Of a stretch of 64,000 nucleotides of DNA, positions 17,993 through 26,570 are shown piece after piece. The position numbers and the translations under genes are program-made. The notes beneath the pieces are model-generated. The model was not told the DNA's origin. It ran no database searches and saw nothing but the letters and a program-made list of their open reading frames with translations. Source of the stretch: Cyanidium caldarium (lineage: Eukaryota; Rhodophyta; Bangiophyceae; Cyanidiales; Cyanidiaceae); NCBI GenBank assembly GCA_026184775.1, contig JANCYW010000010.1:62001-126000 (forward strand). The letters run 5' to 3'. The stretch's first letter is position 1; each line of letters starts with the position of its first letter.

Positions 17993-20900
17993 ATGACGGA
18001 GGGCACCCCTCCAGAGAGCGGTCGACCGGGGGGGGGGGTATCGCAGAGGCAATGGAGTGTTGTGGGTAGCGTTGGAAACGGGGAGGTACGGGTGTTAGGT
18101 TTCATGCCGGTGTCGGATGCGGTCGATGCGGAAGCGGCGGCGTGGGCGCTGCAGCTGGTGCGTCGGGTGGGCGAGCGCGCTGCTGTGTGGAGCACGGCGG
18201 CGACGAGTACCTCGCGGAAGAATGTATCGGTGGCGTTGAATGCTGTGGACGATCATGCAGATGAAGCGGGACCGGAATGGACGACCAACGTCTGCGAGCG
18301 ATTCCTGGAGTCGGTGGAGCGCGTGGCGGGCGGCGGCGTGGAGGCGGGTGAGCTGGCGCGGGCGGTGCTGGCGCTGCTGGGCGATCGCTCAGCCGACGCC
18401 GACCGTTTGCAAGGGGAACTGTTCGATCTGGTGGCGGATTTTGACGTGACGGCGTTGCTGCTGCAGTTGCGACCGCAGCTGCAGCGCGATGTGCGGGCGG
18501 TTGAACGCGCCATCGGGCGACGTTGGGGCGCGCCCGCCGGCGCTCGCCGGACGCCGCCCAGTGCCGATACGGGACCGTCGCTATGCGAGCGGGAGAAGCG
18601 GCTGCGTTTGCGTCGATTGGAGCGGCTGATCACCTCGGGCGACATCGATGTGCAGGCGGTGGTGGAGTATCTGGCGCAGCAGCAGGTGGACGATGCCGAC
18701 GAGCGACAACTGGCGATGCATCTGGTGCAAGAGCATCTGCGCGCCCAGGGTACCACGGACGGGCGGCGGATGCCGGCGGGTGCGGCGCTCCCGGCGCGGG
18801 CGCAGCGCACCGTGAGAGAGGATGTGGAGTGCGTCGACGTGCCCGCGCCGCCGCCTCGCCCCGACGCCGCTTCGGAGCGACTGCCGGTCGCCGAAGTGAT
18901 CGACGCGCGTCTGACCGGACTGTTCGAGGACACGCCCACGCTGAACGTTATCCAGAGCCGCGTGTACCCCATCGCGTACGGCAGCAACGAGAATATGCTG
19001 ATATGCGCCCCGACCGGAGCCGGCAAGACCCACATCGCCCTGCTGGCCATCGCCCGCGAGATGCTCCAGACGCCGCCCGGCCGCCGCTGGCGCTGCATCT
19101 ACGTGGCGCCGATGAAAGCACTGGCCGGGGAGCTGGTGCGCAAGTTCACCCGACGGCTGTCGCCGCTGGGCGTGCGCGTGCTGGAATACACCGGCGATGT
19201 GCGGCGCACGCGCCGACAAGCCGCCGAGGCGCACGTGCTGGTGACCACGCCCGAGAAGTGGGATGTGGTGACGCGCACCAGCGGCGATTGGCACTCGCAG
19301 CTGATCGATCCGCTGCGCCTGCTCATCATCGACGAGGTGCACCTGCTGCACGACGACCGCGGCGCGGTGCTGGAGGCGATCGTGGCGCGCACGCTGCGCC
19401 TGGTGGAGGTGCGCCAGCGCGGCATCCGGCTGGTGGGATTGTCGGCCACGCTGCCCAACAGTGGCGATGTGGCGGAGTTTCTGCGGGTGCGTCCCGACCG
19501 CGGCCTGTTCGTGTTCGATGGCGCGTATCGGCCGGTGCCGCTACAGCAGCGCTTTCTGGGCATCGCCGAGCGGCGGCAGCAGGGGCAGTCGCTGGCGGCG
19601 CGCCGCACCCGCATGAACCAGGTGTGTTTCGAGCAGGTGGTCGAGCTGCTCGGCGGCGGCCACCAGTGCATGGTGTTTGTGCACGCCCGCAAGGAGACGC
19701 AGCGGGTGGCGCGGGCACTGCTGGACATGGCGGCGCAGCGCGAGCAGCGCAGTCTGTTCCTGCCGCCCGGCGCCGCGTCGCTGCCGCGCGAGGCGCTGCA
19801 GTCGGTGAATCGGCAGTTGCACTCGGCGGAGGTGCGTTCGCTGGCGTTGTGCGGCGTGGGCATCCACCACGCAGGCTTGCTACGCGCCGACCGCCTGTTG
19901 ATCGAGCGCCTTTTCGAGGCCGGCCATCTGCGGCTGCTGGTGTGCACCGCGACGTTGGCCTGGGGTGTCAATCTGCCCGCCCGTGGGGTCATCATTCGCG
20001 GCACCGAGTTGTACGACGTGCAGCGCGGCGGCACAGTCGACCTGAGCATGCTCGACGTGATGCAGATCTTCGGGCGCGCCGGCCGTCCCCAATACGACAC
20101 GCTGGGGCTGGGCGTGATCATCACCGCCCGGGACCGCCTGCCGTACTATCTACGCCTGCTGACGCAGCAGATGCCCATCGAGAGTCATCTGCTGGACGGC
20201 ACCGCGCTGGTGGATCATTTGAATGCGGAGGTCGTGTTGGGCAGCGTGGCGTCGCTGCATGACGCGTTCGAATGGATGTCGTACCTGTTTCTGGCGGTGC
20301 GCGTGGGCAAGAACCCGCTGCACTATGGCGTGTCGTGGTCGGAGCTGCTGCACGACCGCCGTCTGGTGGCGTTCCGCATGCGGCAAGTGCAAGACGCGCT
20401 GGAGACGCTGCACGCCTCGGGCATGATCGCGTACGAGGGGAGCGCGGACGGGGAGCTGGCGGCGGCGGCGGCGGCGACGGCAGTGGAGGCCACCGACCTC
20501 GGTCGCATCGCCAGCCACTTTTACGTCGGCCAGCGCACGGTGAGCGCGTGGCGCGAGCAGCTGCGCGCGGACATGTCGTCAGCGGCGCTGTTGCGGCTGG
20601 TGAGTGCGGCGCACGAATTCGAGCAGCTGGCGCTGCGTGAGGACGAGGTGTCGGAGCTGGAGCGCCTGGCGGCGGTCGCCTGTCCGTTCCCGATGCGCTG
20701 TCGTCGTCGTCGTCGTCGGGGCGATCCTGAGTCGCCCGACGGCGACCGGCCACTGGTGGACGACGTCAGCGTGAAAGTGAACGTGCTGCTGCAGTCGTAT
20801 GTGTCTCGCGAGGAGCCGGTCAGTTTCGCGCTGCTCTCGGACACGGCATTTGTGGTGCAGTCGTTCGAGCGGCTGCTGCGCGCCATCCTGGAGGTGGCCA

Positions 20901-23149
20901 TCGGGCGCGGTTACGCGGCGCTGGCGGTGCGGGCGCTGGAGTTGGCGCGCGCGGTATCGCAACGCGTCTGGGCGTTTGCGCATCCGCTGCGACAAGTGCG
21001 GGGCCGAGTGGGCGGCAGTGGCGTACTGACCGAGTCGGTCATGGCGATACTGGAGGGCATCGGCGCGCCCGCGCAACTGGAAGGGTTGGTTGGCGACGTC
21101 GACGACCAACACAGCGTTTTGGCAGAGCTGTTCCCCAACGCCCACGAGCGTCGTGCGGTGCGGACGCTGGCACAGTCCATACCCCGCATCGCCGGGCGCT
21201 GCACGGCGCGACCGCTGGCCGCCGGCCTGTTGCAACTGGTGGTGCGCATCACGCCGCAGTGGCAGTGGAATGCGCAGCTGTCCGGCGCCGACGAGCGCAG
21301 CAGCGAGAGCTGGTGGGTGTGGGTGGAGTGCGGCGAGCGGGTAGTGCAAACGCAGCGGGTGCGCATTGCTCGACGTCAGGCATGCGGCGAGGACGATGCG
21401 GCGGTGCTGCAGCAGCTGCTGTTTCAGGTGGTGTTGCCGGCGGATGCGAACGCGCCGCCGCCGACGCTGGCGGTGCGGTTCCTGTCGGAGACGTGGCACG
21501 GCGGGGATCGTTGCGAGCGCCTTGTCGCTCTGGACGATATGCGCTGGCCGGACGAGGCCACCGCGCCGACACCGCTGCTCGACCTGCGTCTCCTGCCGCG
21601 CGCCTGCGTGGGCGACTGGCCGCTGGCGCGACGCGTCTTGGGCGATATCGCGCACTGGAACCCGCTGCAGACGCAGGTGTTTCACGCCGTGTATCACACC
21701 GACGAGTGCCTGTTGATCGCTGCGCCGCCCGGGTCTGGCAAGAGCACCCTGGCGGATCTGGTCATTTTGCGGGCACTGCGACAAGAGCAGCACACCAAGC
21801 CGGTGCTGCTGGTGGCGGCTTCGCCGACGCTGGCGCGGATGCGGGCGGCGCAATGGCGCGAGTGGGCGCCCGCCACGGACGGCTGGCGGGTGGTGGCGGT
21901 GCCCGATGCGGAGGCGGCTGGCGACATGACGAAATGGTCGCAAGCGCGCAAGGCACATCTGGTGTGCGCCAGTCCGTCGGCGCTGTTGCACTGCGTCGCA
22001 GCAGCGTCGTCATCATCGTCGTCGGCATGGTTGCCGTGGCGCTGGGCGCACACTGTGGTGCTCGACGATTTGCACTTTTTGGACAGCGCGCTGAGCAGTG
22101 ATTACGAGGGCGTATTGACGCAGATGCGACGATACGGGACGGCGTCGACGCGGCTGGTCGCTCTGGCGAGCCCGGTGGCGCCGGCGGCGACGCTCGGCGC
22201 GTGGTTGGGCGTTCCGGCGCGGCGGGTGTGGTCATTCGCCCCGACGACGCGGCCGGTGCCGTGCGCTGTGCGGGTGCGCCCGCTGGCGGCTGCGGAATAT
22301 ACTGCCCGCATGAACATCGCCAGTCGCCTGGTGTACACCGCGCTGTGTCAGAGCGATGAGCCGATGGCGTTGGTGTTTGTGGCATCCCGCGCGCAGGGTT
22401 ACGACACCGCCTGGCAGTTGATTCGGTTGGCGGCTTCCGGCGGCATGCCGCGGCGGTGGGTACGCGATGCCGGCCTGCCGTTGGCCGCAGTGCGCTCGGC
22501 GTCGCTGCGTCACGTGCTGGAGTTCGGGGTGGGTGTGCTGCATGAGGGCAGCGGCGAGCGGGAGTGGGCACTGCTGGATCGCTGGTTTGCCCAGGGTCGC
22601 TTGGCGGTGCTGATTGCGGCGGCGGGCGTGGCCTGGCGCTTGCAGTCGCGCGCCCCGTTGGTGGCCATCAAGGGCAGCGAGTACGTGGACGCGGCGTCGG
22701 GACGGCGCGAGGATATGCCGCTGCCGCTGTTGTTGCACCTGCTGGGGCGCGCCGGACGTATGTGGATGGATCGGCGGGCGTTGGCGTTGGTGTTGGTGCG
22801 CGAAGCAGTCGCCGATTTCTATCAGGCGGTGTTGCGTCGGCCGTGCCCGCTGGAGTCGCGGTTGATGGCCGAGGGCAGCGCGCTGGAGGCGTTATTGTCG
22901 CAGGAGGTGCGGGCGGGCCGGATGCGCACGCCCGACGACGCTTTGGTGCTGTTGCGACACTCGTACGGCTGGCGACGACTGTCGGACAACCCGGCGTATT
23001 ACGAGAGTCGCGGCACCGTGGAGTCGTGCGCTGCGGATCGCGTGGAGCAGGCGCTGATGCATTTGGCGACGGCGGGAGATGTGGTGGTGCAGGCCCGAAA
23101 AGACCCGACGGGCACGCATCTGACAGTACAGACGGCACCGCGCGGTTGA
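17993..23149 (+). CDS. ASCC3/Slh1-like tandem Ski2-type helicase
   Basis: Large Ski2-like RNA/DNA helicase, 1718 aa from the ATG at 17993. The family acts in ribosome-quality control and alkylation repair. Cassette 1 is complete: ENMLICAPTGAGKTHIALLA (GKT at residues 344-346), TTPEKWD, DEVH at 447, VGLSATLPN, FVHARKET, GIHHAGLLRADR, CTATLAWGVNLPA and LDVMQIFGRAGRPQYDT. A winged helix and a full Sec63 unit follow (KVNVLLQSYVSREE, WAFAHPLRQVRG, SESWWVWVE). Cassette 2 starts HWNPLQTQVFHAVYHTDE and has GSGKS at 1247-1251. ENMLICAPTGAGKT, LDVMQIFGRAGRPQ and WNPLQTQVFHxxYHTD favour ASCC3 over Brr2. Cassette 2 is degenerate (DDLH at 1358, no SAT), and the protein ends after its winged helix, without the second Sec63 unit expected in ASCC3 and Brr2. 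Confidence 0.85.
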   Translation: MTEGTPPESGRPGGGVSQRQWSVVGSVGNGEVRVLGFMPVSDAVDAEAAAWALQLVRRVGERAAVWSTAATSTSRKNVSVALNAVDDHADEAGPEWTTNVCERFLESVERVAGGGVEAGELARAVLALLGDRSADADRLQGELFDLVADFDVTALLLQLRPQLQRDVRAVERAIGRRWGAPAGARRTPPSADTGPSLCEREKRLRLRRLERLITSGDIDVQAVVEYLAQQQVDDADERQLAMHLVQEHLRAQGTTDGRRMPAGAALPARAQRTVREDVECVDVPAPPPRPDAASERLPVAEVIDARLTGLFEDTPTLNVIQSRVYPIAYGSNENMLICAPTGAGKTHIALLAIAREMLQTPPGRRWRCIYVAPMKALAGELVRKFTRRLSPLGVRVLEYTGDVRRTRRQAAEAHVLVTTPEKWDVVTRTSGDWHSQLIDPLRLLIIDEVHLLHDDRGAVLEAIVARTLRLVEVRQRGIRLVGLSATLPNSGDVAEFLRVRPDRGLFVFDGAYRPVPLQQRFLGIAERRQQGQSLAARRTRMNQVCFEQVVELLGGGHQCMVFVHARKETQRVARALLDMAAQREQRSLFLPPGAASLPREALQSVNRQLHSAEVRSLALCGVGIHHAGLLRADRLLIERLFEAGHLRLLVCTATLAWGVNLPARGVIIRGTELYDVQRGGTVDLSMLDVMQIFGRAGRPQYDTLGLGVIITARDRLPYYLRLLTQQMPIESHLLDGTALVDHLNAEVVLGSVASLHDAFEWMSYLFLAVRVGKNPLHYGVSWSELLHDRRLVAFRMRQVQDALETLHASGMIAYEGSADGELAAAAAATAVEATDLGRIASHFYVGQRTVSAWREQLRADMSSAALLRLVSAAHEFEQLALREDEVSELERLAAVACPFPMRCRRRRRRGDPESPDGDRPLVDDVSVKVNVLLQSYVSREEPVSFALLSDTAFVVQSFERLLRAILEVAIGRGYAALAVRALELARAVSQRVWAFAHPLRQVRGRVGGSGVLTESVMAILEGIGAPAQLEGLVGDVDDQHSVLAELFPNAHERRAVRTLAQSIPRIAGRCTARPLAAGLLQLVVRITPQWQWNAQLSGADERSSESWWVWVECGERVVQTQRVRIARRQACGEDDAAVLQQLLFQVVLPADANAPPPTLAVRFLSETWHGGDRCERLVALDDMRWPDEATAPTPLLDLRLLPRACVGDWPLARRVLGDIAHWNPLQTQVFHAVYHTDECLLIAAPPGSGKSTLADLVILRALRQEQHTKPVLLVAASPTLARMRAAQWREWAPATDGWRVVAVPDAEAAGDMTKWSQARKAHLVCASPSALLHCVAAASSSSSSAWLPWRWAHTVVLDDLHFLDSALSSDYEGVLTQMRRYGTASTRLVALASPVAPAATLGAWLGVPARRVWSFAPTTRPVPCAVRVRPLAAAEYTARMNIASRLVYTALCQSDEPMALVFVASRAQGYDTAWQLIRLAASGGMPRRWVRDAGLPLAAVRSASLRHVLEFGVGVLHEGSGEREWALLDRWFAQGRLAVLIAAAGVAWRLQSRAPLVAIKGSEYVDAASGRREDMPLPLLLHLLGRAGRMWMDRRALALVLVREAVADFYQAVLRRPCPLESRLMAEGSALEALLSQEVRAGRMRTPDDALVLLRHSYGWRRLSDNPAYYESRGTVESCAADRVEQALMHLATAGDVVVQARKDPTGTHLTVQTAPRG
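18028..18038 (+). repeat. Run of 11 G inside the helicase 5' coding region
   Basis: Eleven consecutive G lie 35 bases after the chosen ATG and encode part of a Gly tract (RPGGGVSQR). With the C10 run at 17865-17874 it forms complementary mononucleotide tracts about 155 bp apart. Homopolymers this long are prone to slippage and sequencing error, so the N-terminus of the helicase model is less certain. Confidence 0.8.
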
Positions 23150-23269
23150 ATGACGCAGCCGTCGAGGGTGTTACCCCTTGTGCCGCGTTGAACGCCAAGT
23201 TTACGGCGAATAGGCACCCCGAGATCGGAGAGCTGCTCGCGGGGATTTTCGGACCCGAGTTCCCGGCCG

Positions 23270-23974
23270 CTAGACGTACCCTCGCAAATCCACTGGCCAT
23301 CGACCGCCTTCCCACGGGTCTTTGTCCCCGTCCTCGAATAAATCCTGCTGGAGTTGCTCCCGTCTCCATAGCGCCTCGAAGAGGTGCCGCTCGTTGGCCG
23401 ACAGCACGAACGGATCGTCCGCGGTCGGCGCTCTGGACGATGCGGCGGCGGCGTCCGACGTCGTCCGGTCGGTGTGGTCCCCATCGGCATCGATAGGCGT
23501 TGCGGTGCGGGCAGACCACGATGCACCCTGTGCCCAGGCATCCGGCGCACTGCGTCGGCCGGCGTTGCCGTCCTCGCCGTCCTCGCTGTCGTCATCCCAC
23601 GCGTCCTCCTCATGGATGTCCATGGAGAGCGCCGACGGCTCACCCGGCACCACCCACTTGCAGGCGCGGCTATCGAATACCGGCGCCGATGCCGTCTGGG
23701 TGATGGCGGCCGCATCGACGAACGCTGTCGTCGTCGTCGTCGTCGTCGCGGCCAACTCGGTGCGCTTCCCGACAGCCGCCACGCGGTCCGGGAACAACAC
23801 CGACAGGAGCCGGTTACGCAGCGTCACCGAAGAGACGTACTCGGCATCCGTCCACGATGGGCTGAATCGAGACGCGGAATCGCTCAGGCGACTCTCAGCG
23901 CTGCTTGGACGCAACGCCAACACTTTCCACAGCGGGCGATACACCCGCTTCCGCACGACCTGCTCCGAGTCCAT
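23270..23974 (-). CDS. Uncharacterised acidic protein
   Basis: Unrecognised 234-aa protein from the ATG at 23974. It begins MDSEQVVRKRVYRPLWKVLA, a basic amphipathic stretch, followed by TLRNRLLSVLFPDRVAAVGK, which could be a structured helical segment. A run of seven Thr near residue 80 comes from a (GTC)n tract at 23725-23748. Residues ~110-190 are acidic and Ser-rich (EEDAWDDDSEDGEDGNAG), with an AWAQGASWSARTA linker. The C-terminus SANERHLFEALWRREQLQQD LFEDG suggests another helix. No family was identified. The gene is convergent with the helicase (120 bp apart) and divergent from the DnaJ gene. Biased composition lowers certainty, but the frame is well separated from neighbours. Confidence 0.5.
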   Translation of the reverse strand: MDSEQVVRKRVYRPLWKVLALRPSSAESRLSDSASRFSPSWTDAEYVSSVTLRNRLLSVLFPDRVAAVGKRTELAATTTTTTTAFVDAAAITQTASAPVFDSRACKWVVPGEPSALSMDIHEEDAWDDDSEDGEDGNAGRRSAPDAWAQGASWSARTATPIDADGDHTDRTTSDAAAASSRAPTADDPFVLSANERHLFEALWRREQLQQDLFEDGDKDPWEGGRWPVDLRGYV

Positions 23975-24329
23975 GGTGTCGTCCTCTGAGAACAGCACCA
24001 AGAAAACCAAGCTCCCCGCCAGCCCCGTCCCCTTCCCTGCCTACCCTGCTGCGTCTGTCGCTGCGTGCCTGGCGGCCGTCCGGCGTCGAGTTTCCGGTGC
24101 ACGGATGGCGTTGCCGAGCGCCCGGGAGACCCCGCGCTCGCCCGACCCGCTGCTGCGATGCGGCAGGACGTCGCGCGTCCCGCTCCACGGGTTCACGCTC
24201 GCCACAGCGGTCGCTCGCAGGCGGTAACCGAGGGGTGAGAACAAGTGGGGAGCGTCGGACGAGCGTGCGAGACGGTCGTGTTGCCTGGTGCCGAGGGAAT
24301 TGCTCCCGGCGGGACGGCGCGGGCGGCTC
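23975..24329. other. Divergent promoter region
   Basis: About 355 bp between the orphan start and the DnaJ-like start. Both promoters must lie here. No repeat, RNA gene or convincing small ORF was seen. Confidence 0.5.
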
Positions 24330-25658
24330 ATGAATCACGAGCAGGCTGCTCGCTGCCTCCAACGCTCGCGAAAGCACCTACAGGAGGGCGACTGCGAGCA
24401 GGCGTTGTCCCTCGCGGAAAAGTCGGTGCGGCTGCACGACACTGCTGAAGGGCGAGCGTGGCTGGAGCGGGTTCGGTCGCTTGCGGCGCGCGGCACTGCC
24501 TCGGGGCGCTGCCCATCGAGCGCGTCGGCCGCGTCCGAGGATGGGAAACACGCGATGCCGAGCGCCAGTAGCGGCCCGAACGGGACCGCGAGTGGTAGCC
24601 GAGTCGCCGCCGCCGCCGCCTCCGACGAGGGTGGGGAGCAGGATGGCGGTTCCGCACGCCGATCTGCTGAGGCGAACCGCGCCGCCATCCGTCGCATCGT
24701 GAACGCGTCCAGCTTGTACAGCGTGCTGTCGGTGGAGCGGGATGCCACCGAGGCCGACATTCGCCGCGCGTATCGACAGTTGGCGTTGCGCTTTCACCCC
24801 GATAAGAATGCGGACGCTCAGGCTGATTCGGCGTTCAAGCGCATTGCGCACGCCTTTCAGGTGTTGTCGGACGCGCGGAGGCGCCAGATGTACGACCAGA
24901 CCGGCGCCGAGGATGAGCAATCGTTGCTGCTGCGACAGCGACAAGAGCAAGAGGAGCGTTACGTGCAGATGCGACGGCGTGGCGGGCGCGCTGCCCATCC
25001 GTTCGCCGAGGAGGGCTTTGGTGCGTTTCACGGCACGCCGTTCGGCACGGTGTATTTCGGAAACTCGAATGGCGATGAGATGAGCGCGGAAGAGCTGTTC
25101 GAGGCGTTCTTCTTCGGGGGACTTTCGCGCGGCCCTGGCGTGCGCATGTACTCGTCGTCGCCGTTCATGCGACGGTACCGCTCAGCGCCGCCACCGGATT
25201 CCGGCGGTCGTGGCGGGCGGCGCCTGGAACACCTCCGGGCGTTTCTGCATCTCATTCCCTTCATCCTCTTTTTCGTGTTGCCATCGGTGATCGCGCTGCT
25301 GTCGCCCAAACCGGCGTTTCAGCTGGATCCGTCGAGCGGACACACCCAGGTGCGAGTCACCGACGGCACCCGGTTGGAGTACTTTGTGGATGCGCACGCT
25401 TACGACAAGATGAGCGAAGCTCAACGGCTCTCGGTGCAACGCGACGTGGAGCAGGAATGGCTGCGACGATACGCTACCGCCTGCCGCGTCGAACTGCGCC
25501 AGCGCGAGGAGCTGCGTGAGTTGGCGCGGCGCGCATGGATGTCGGCTTCGCGTCGGCGTTACGAGGCCGCCGCAGAGGCAATGTCCATGGCGGGATGCCG
25601 AGCGTACGAGCACCTGCACGACCAACTGTCTGGCAAGGGAGACGGCGGTGCCGAATGA
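24330..25658 (+). CDS. DNAJB12/B14-like ER membrane J-protein
   Basis: Hsp40 co-chaperone, 442 aa, expected in the ER membrane with its J domain facing the cytosol. An N-terminal helical repeat-like stretch (HLQEGDCEQALSLAEKSVRL) resembles the leader of the B12 family. A Ser/Ala linker follows. The J domain covers ~residues 128-190: LYSVLSVERDATEADIRRAY, then RQLALRFHPDKNADAQADSA, with HPD at about 156-158, and FQVLSDARRRQMYDQTG. A Gly/Phe-poor region with PFAEEGFGAFHGTPFG leads to a single membrane span HLIPFILFFVLPSVIALLS (~residues 306-325). The C-terminal DUF1977-type region FVDAHAYDKMSEAQRL and VEQEWLRRYATACRVEL agrees with DNAJB12/B14/B18. The ATG at 24330 (MNHEQAARCLQRS) matches the family's usual N-terminus. 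Confidence 0.88.
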   Translation: MNHEQAARCLQRSRKHLQEGDCEQALSLAEKSVRLHDTAEGRAWLERVRSLAARGTASGRCPSSASAASEDGKHAMPSASSGPNGTASGSRVAAAAASDEGGEQDGGSARRSAEANRAAIRRIVNASSLYSVLSVERDATEADIRRAYRQLALRFHPDKNADAQADSAFKRIAHAFQVLSDARRRQMYDQTGAEDEQSLLLRQRQEQEERYVQMRRRGGRAAHPFAEEGFGAFHGTPFGTVYFGNSNGDEMSAEELFEAFFFGGLSRGPGVRMYSSSPFMRRYRSAPPPDSGGRGGRRLEHLRAFLHLIPFILFFVLPSVIALLSPKPAFQLDPSSGHTQVRVTDGTRLEYFVDAHAYDKMSEAQRLSVQRDVEQEWLRRYATACRVELRQREELRELARRAWMSASRRRYEAAAEAMSMAGCRAYEHLHDQLSGKGDGGAE

Positions 25659-26026
25659 GTCGGTGCGGCGCCAATGCAGACACCGGGAAACGAAGTAGGC
25701 GACCAGCCTATACCATAAAGCACACCGCATATGCAGCGACGACACGAGGAGTGTGCGCGATGCGACCGACCGTTGTCCCGTGCGGACGGCAACGGCGGGC
25801 CGATCGCGCTGGGATGGCCACCGCCCGCGATGCGCCGGTTGGTCGACGCCGACCGGTGGACGAGGCTCACAACGGACGACGGATCCGCACCTTCTTCACT
25901 GCACACTCGGACATCTCCGGTGGGCTGACGCTATGGGTGGCGTTGGCGTTATACTCAACTTCGGCGCCACGCTCCGGCGCTGGTGAGGGCGGCTTTTGTT
26001 GCGCGCTCCGTGGCCGCGCTGAACGC
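25659..26026. other. Intergenic region, no gene recognised
   Basis: About 370 bp between the DnaJ-like gene and the UBTD-like start, both plus strand. The downstream frame stays open upstream of its ATG through GC bias. No RNA gene was recognised. Confidence 0.5.
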
Positions 26027-26509
26027 ATGGGTAATTTATGCGACACGCCGGCCGATGCCGGGCGTTCGGGCGGGCCCGCTGCCCGCAAGCAGCTGTGGCC
26101 GGGGGGCGGGGTGGCGTGGCCGCCGGCGTACGAGATGGATCCGGCACCGACGCGGGAGGCGCTGGAGCGGATGCGGGCCGAGTTTTTCGACACCCGTACC
26201 GAGGGCGACCCGAATATGTGGGCGGTGATACGAGCCGCGGCCGCGGCATTTCGGGAGGGCGACGTGGCGCTGGGGAACGAGATGGTGCGCGCCAGCGGGC
26301 TGACGCCGGCCAACGTGGGGCTGGGCGGTGAAGGACTGGGTACGCGTTGGCCACCGACGGCGACGGGTCGTTGGCAGGCGCTGTCTCCCACCCGTTGCTG
26401 TGCGGGCGCGACGATGATGCGCACCTTGGAGCGCACGTATGACGAGCGAGGCTTTCTGTATGAGACGCCTCGGGAGTGTCTGGTGGATCCGGAGCGCATC
26501 GCGGAATGA
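26027..26509 (+). CDS. UBTD-domain (ubiquitin-binding) protein with MGN myristoylation start
   Basis: Predicted ubiquitin-pathway adaptor of 160 aa. The start MGNLCDTPADAGRSGG has Gly2 and fits an N-myristoylation signal, as in UBTD1/2 and plant relatives. The dimerised ubiquitin-binding (dUb) domain is recognisable: ALERMRAEFFDTRTEGDPN, MWAVIRAAAAAFREGDVAL, NEMVRASGLTPANV. It follows the UBTD pattern LRxKRDEFWDTxPxxxGRxEIWxALxxA...A..I..A.I..P. The C-terminus TLERTYDERGFLYETPRECL corresponds to the YDELGNRYxLPxYCLxxP motif. The C-terminal ubiquitin-like domain of animal UBTD proteins is absent, as in plant homologues. The gene ends 61 bp from the convergent HGG-repeat gene. Confidence 0.75.
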   Translation: MGNLCDTPADAGRSGGPAARKQLWPGGGVAWPPAYEMDPAPTREALERMRAEFFDTRTEGDPNMWAVIRAAAAAFREGDVALGNEMVRASGLTPANVGLGGEGLGTRWPPTATGRWQALSPTRCCAGATMMRTLERTYDERGFLYETPRECLVDPERIAE

Positions 26510-26570
26510 GTGTGCGCCTCTTGGCGCGCCTGCGGCATGCGTCCCAGCGACATCGCCGCCGCCGCCACTC

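Noticed and set aside
18523-20262. 579-codon plus-strand frame inside the helicase gene
   Set aside because: Same-strand shadow of the ASCC3-like frame; Ala/Arg/Gly-rich with no helicase motif.
17993-23149. Brr2 (U5 snRNP) identity for the long helicase
   Set aside because: Both families share the architecture, but ENMLICAPTGAGKT, LDVMQIFGRAGRPQ and WNPLQTQVFHAVYHTDE follow ASCC3/Slh1 more closely. A phylogeny could still overturn this.
23150-23496. Search for a missing second Sec63 unit after the helicase stop
   Set aside because: The plus-strand frames there carry no Sec63 motif, and the convergent orphan gene occupies the region, so a frameshift explanation is not supported.
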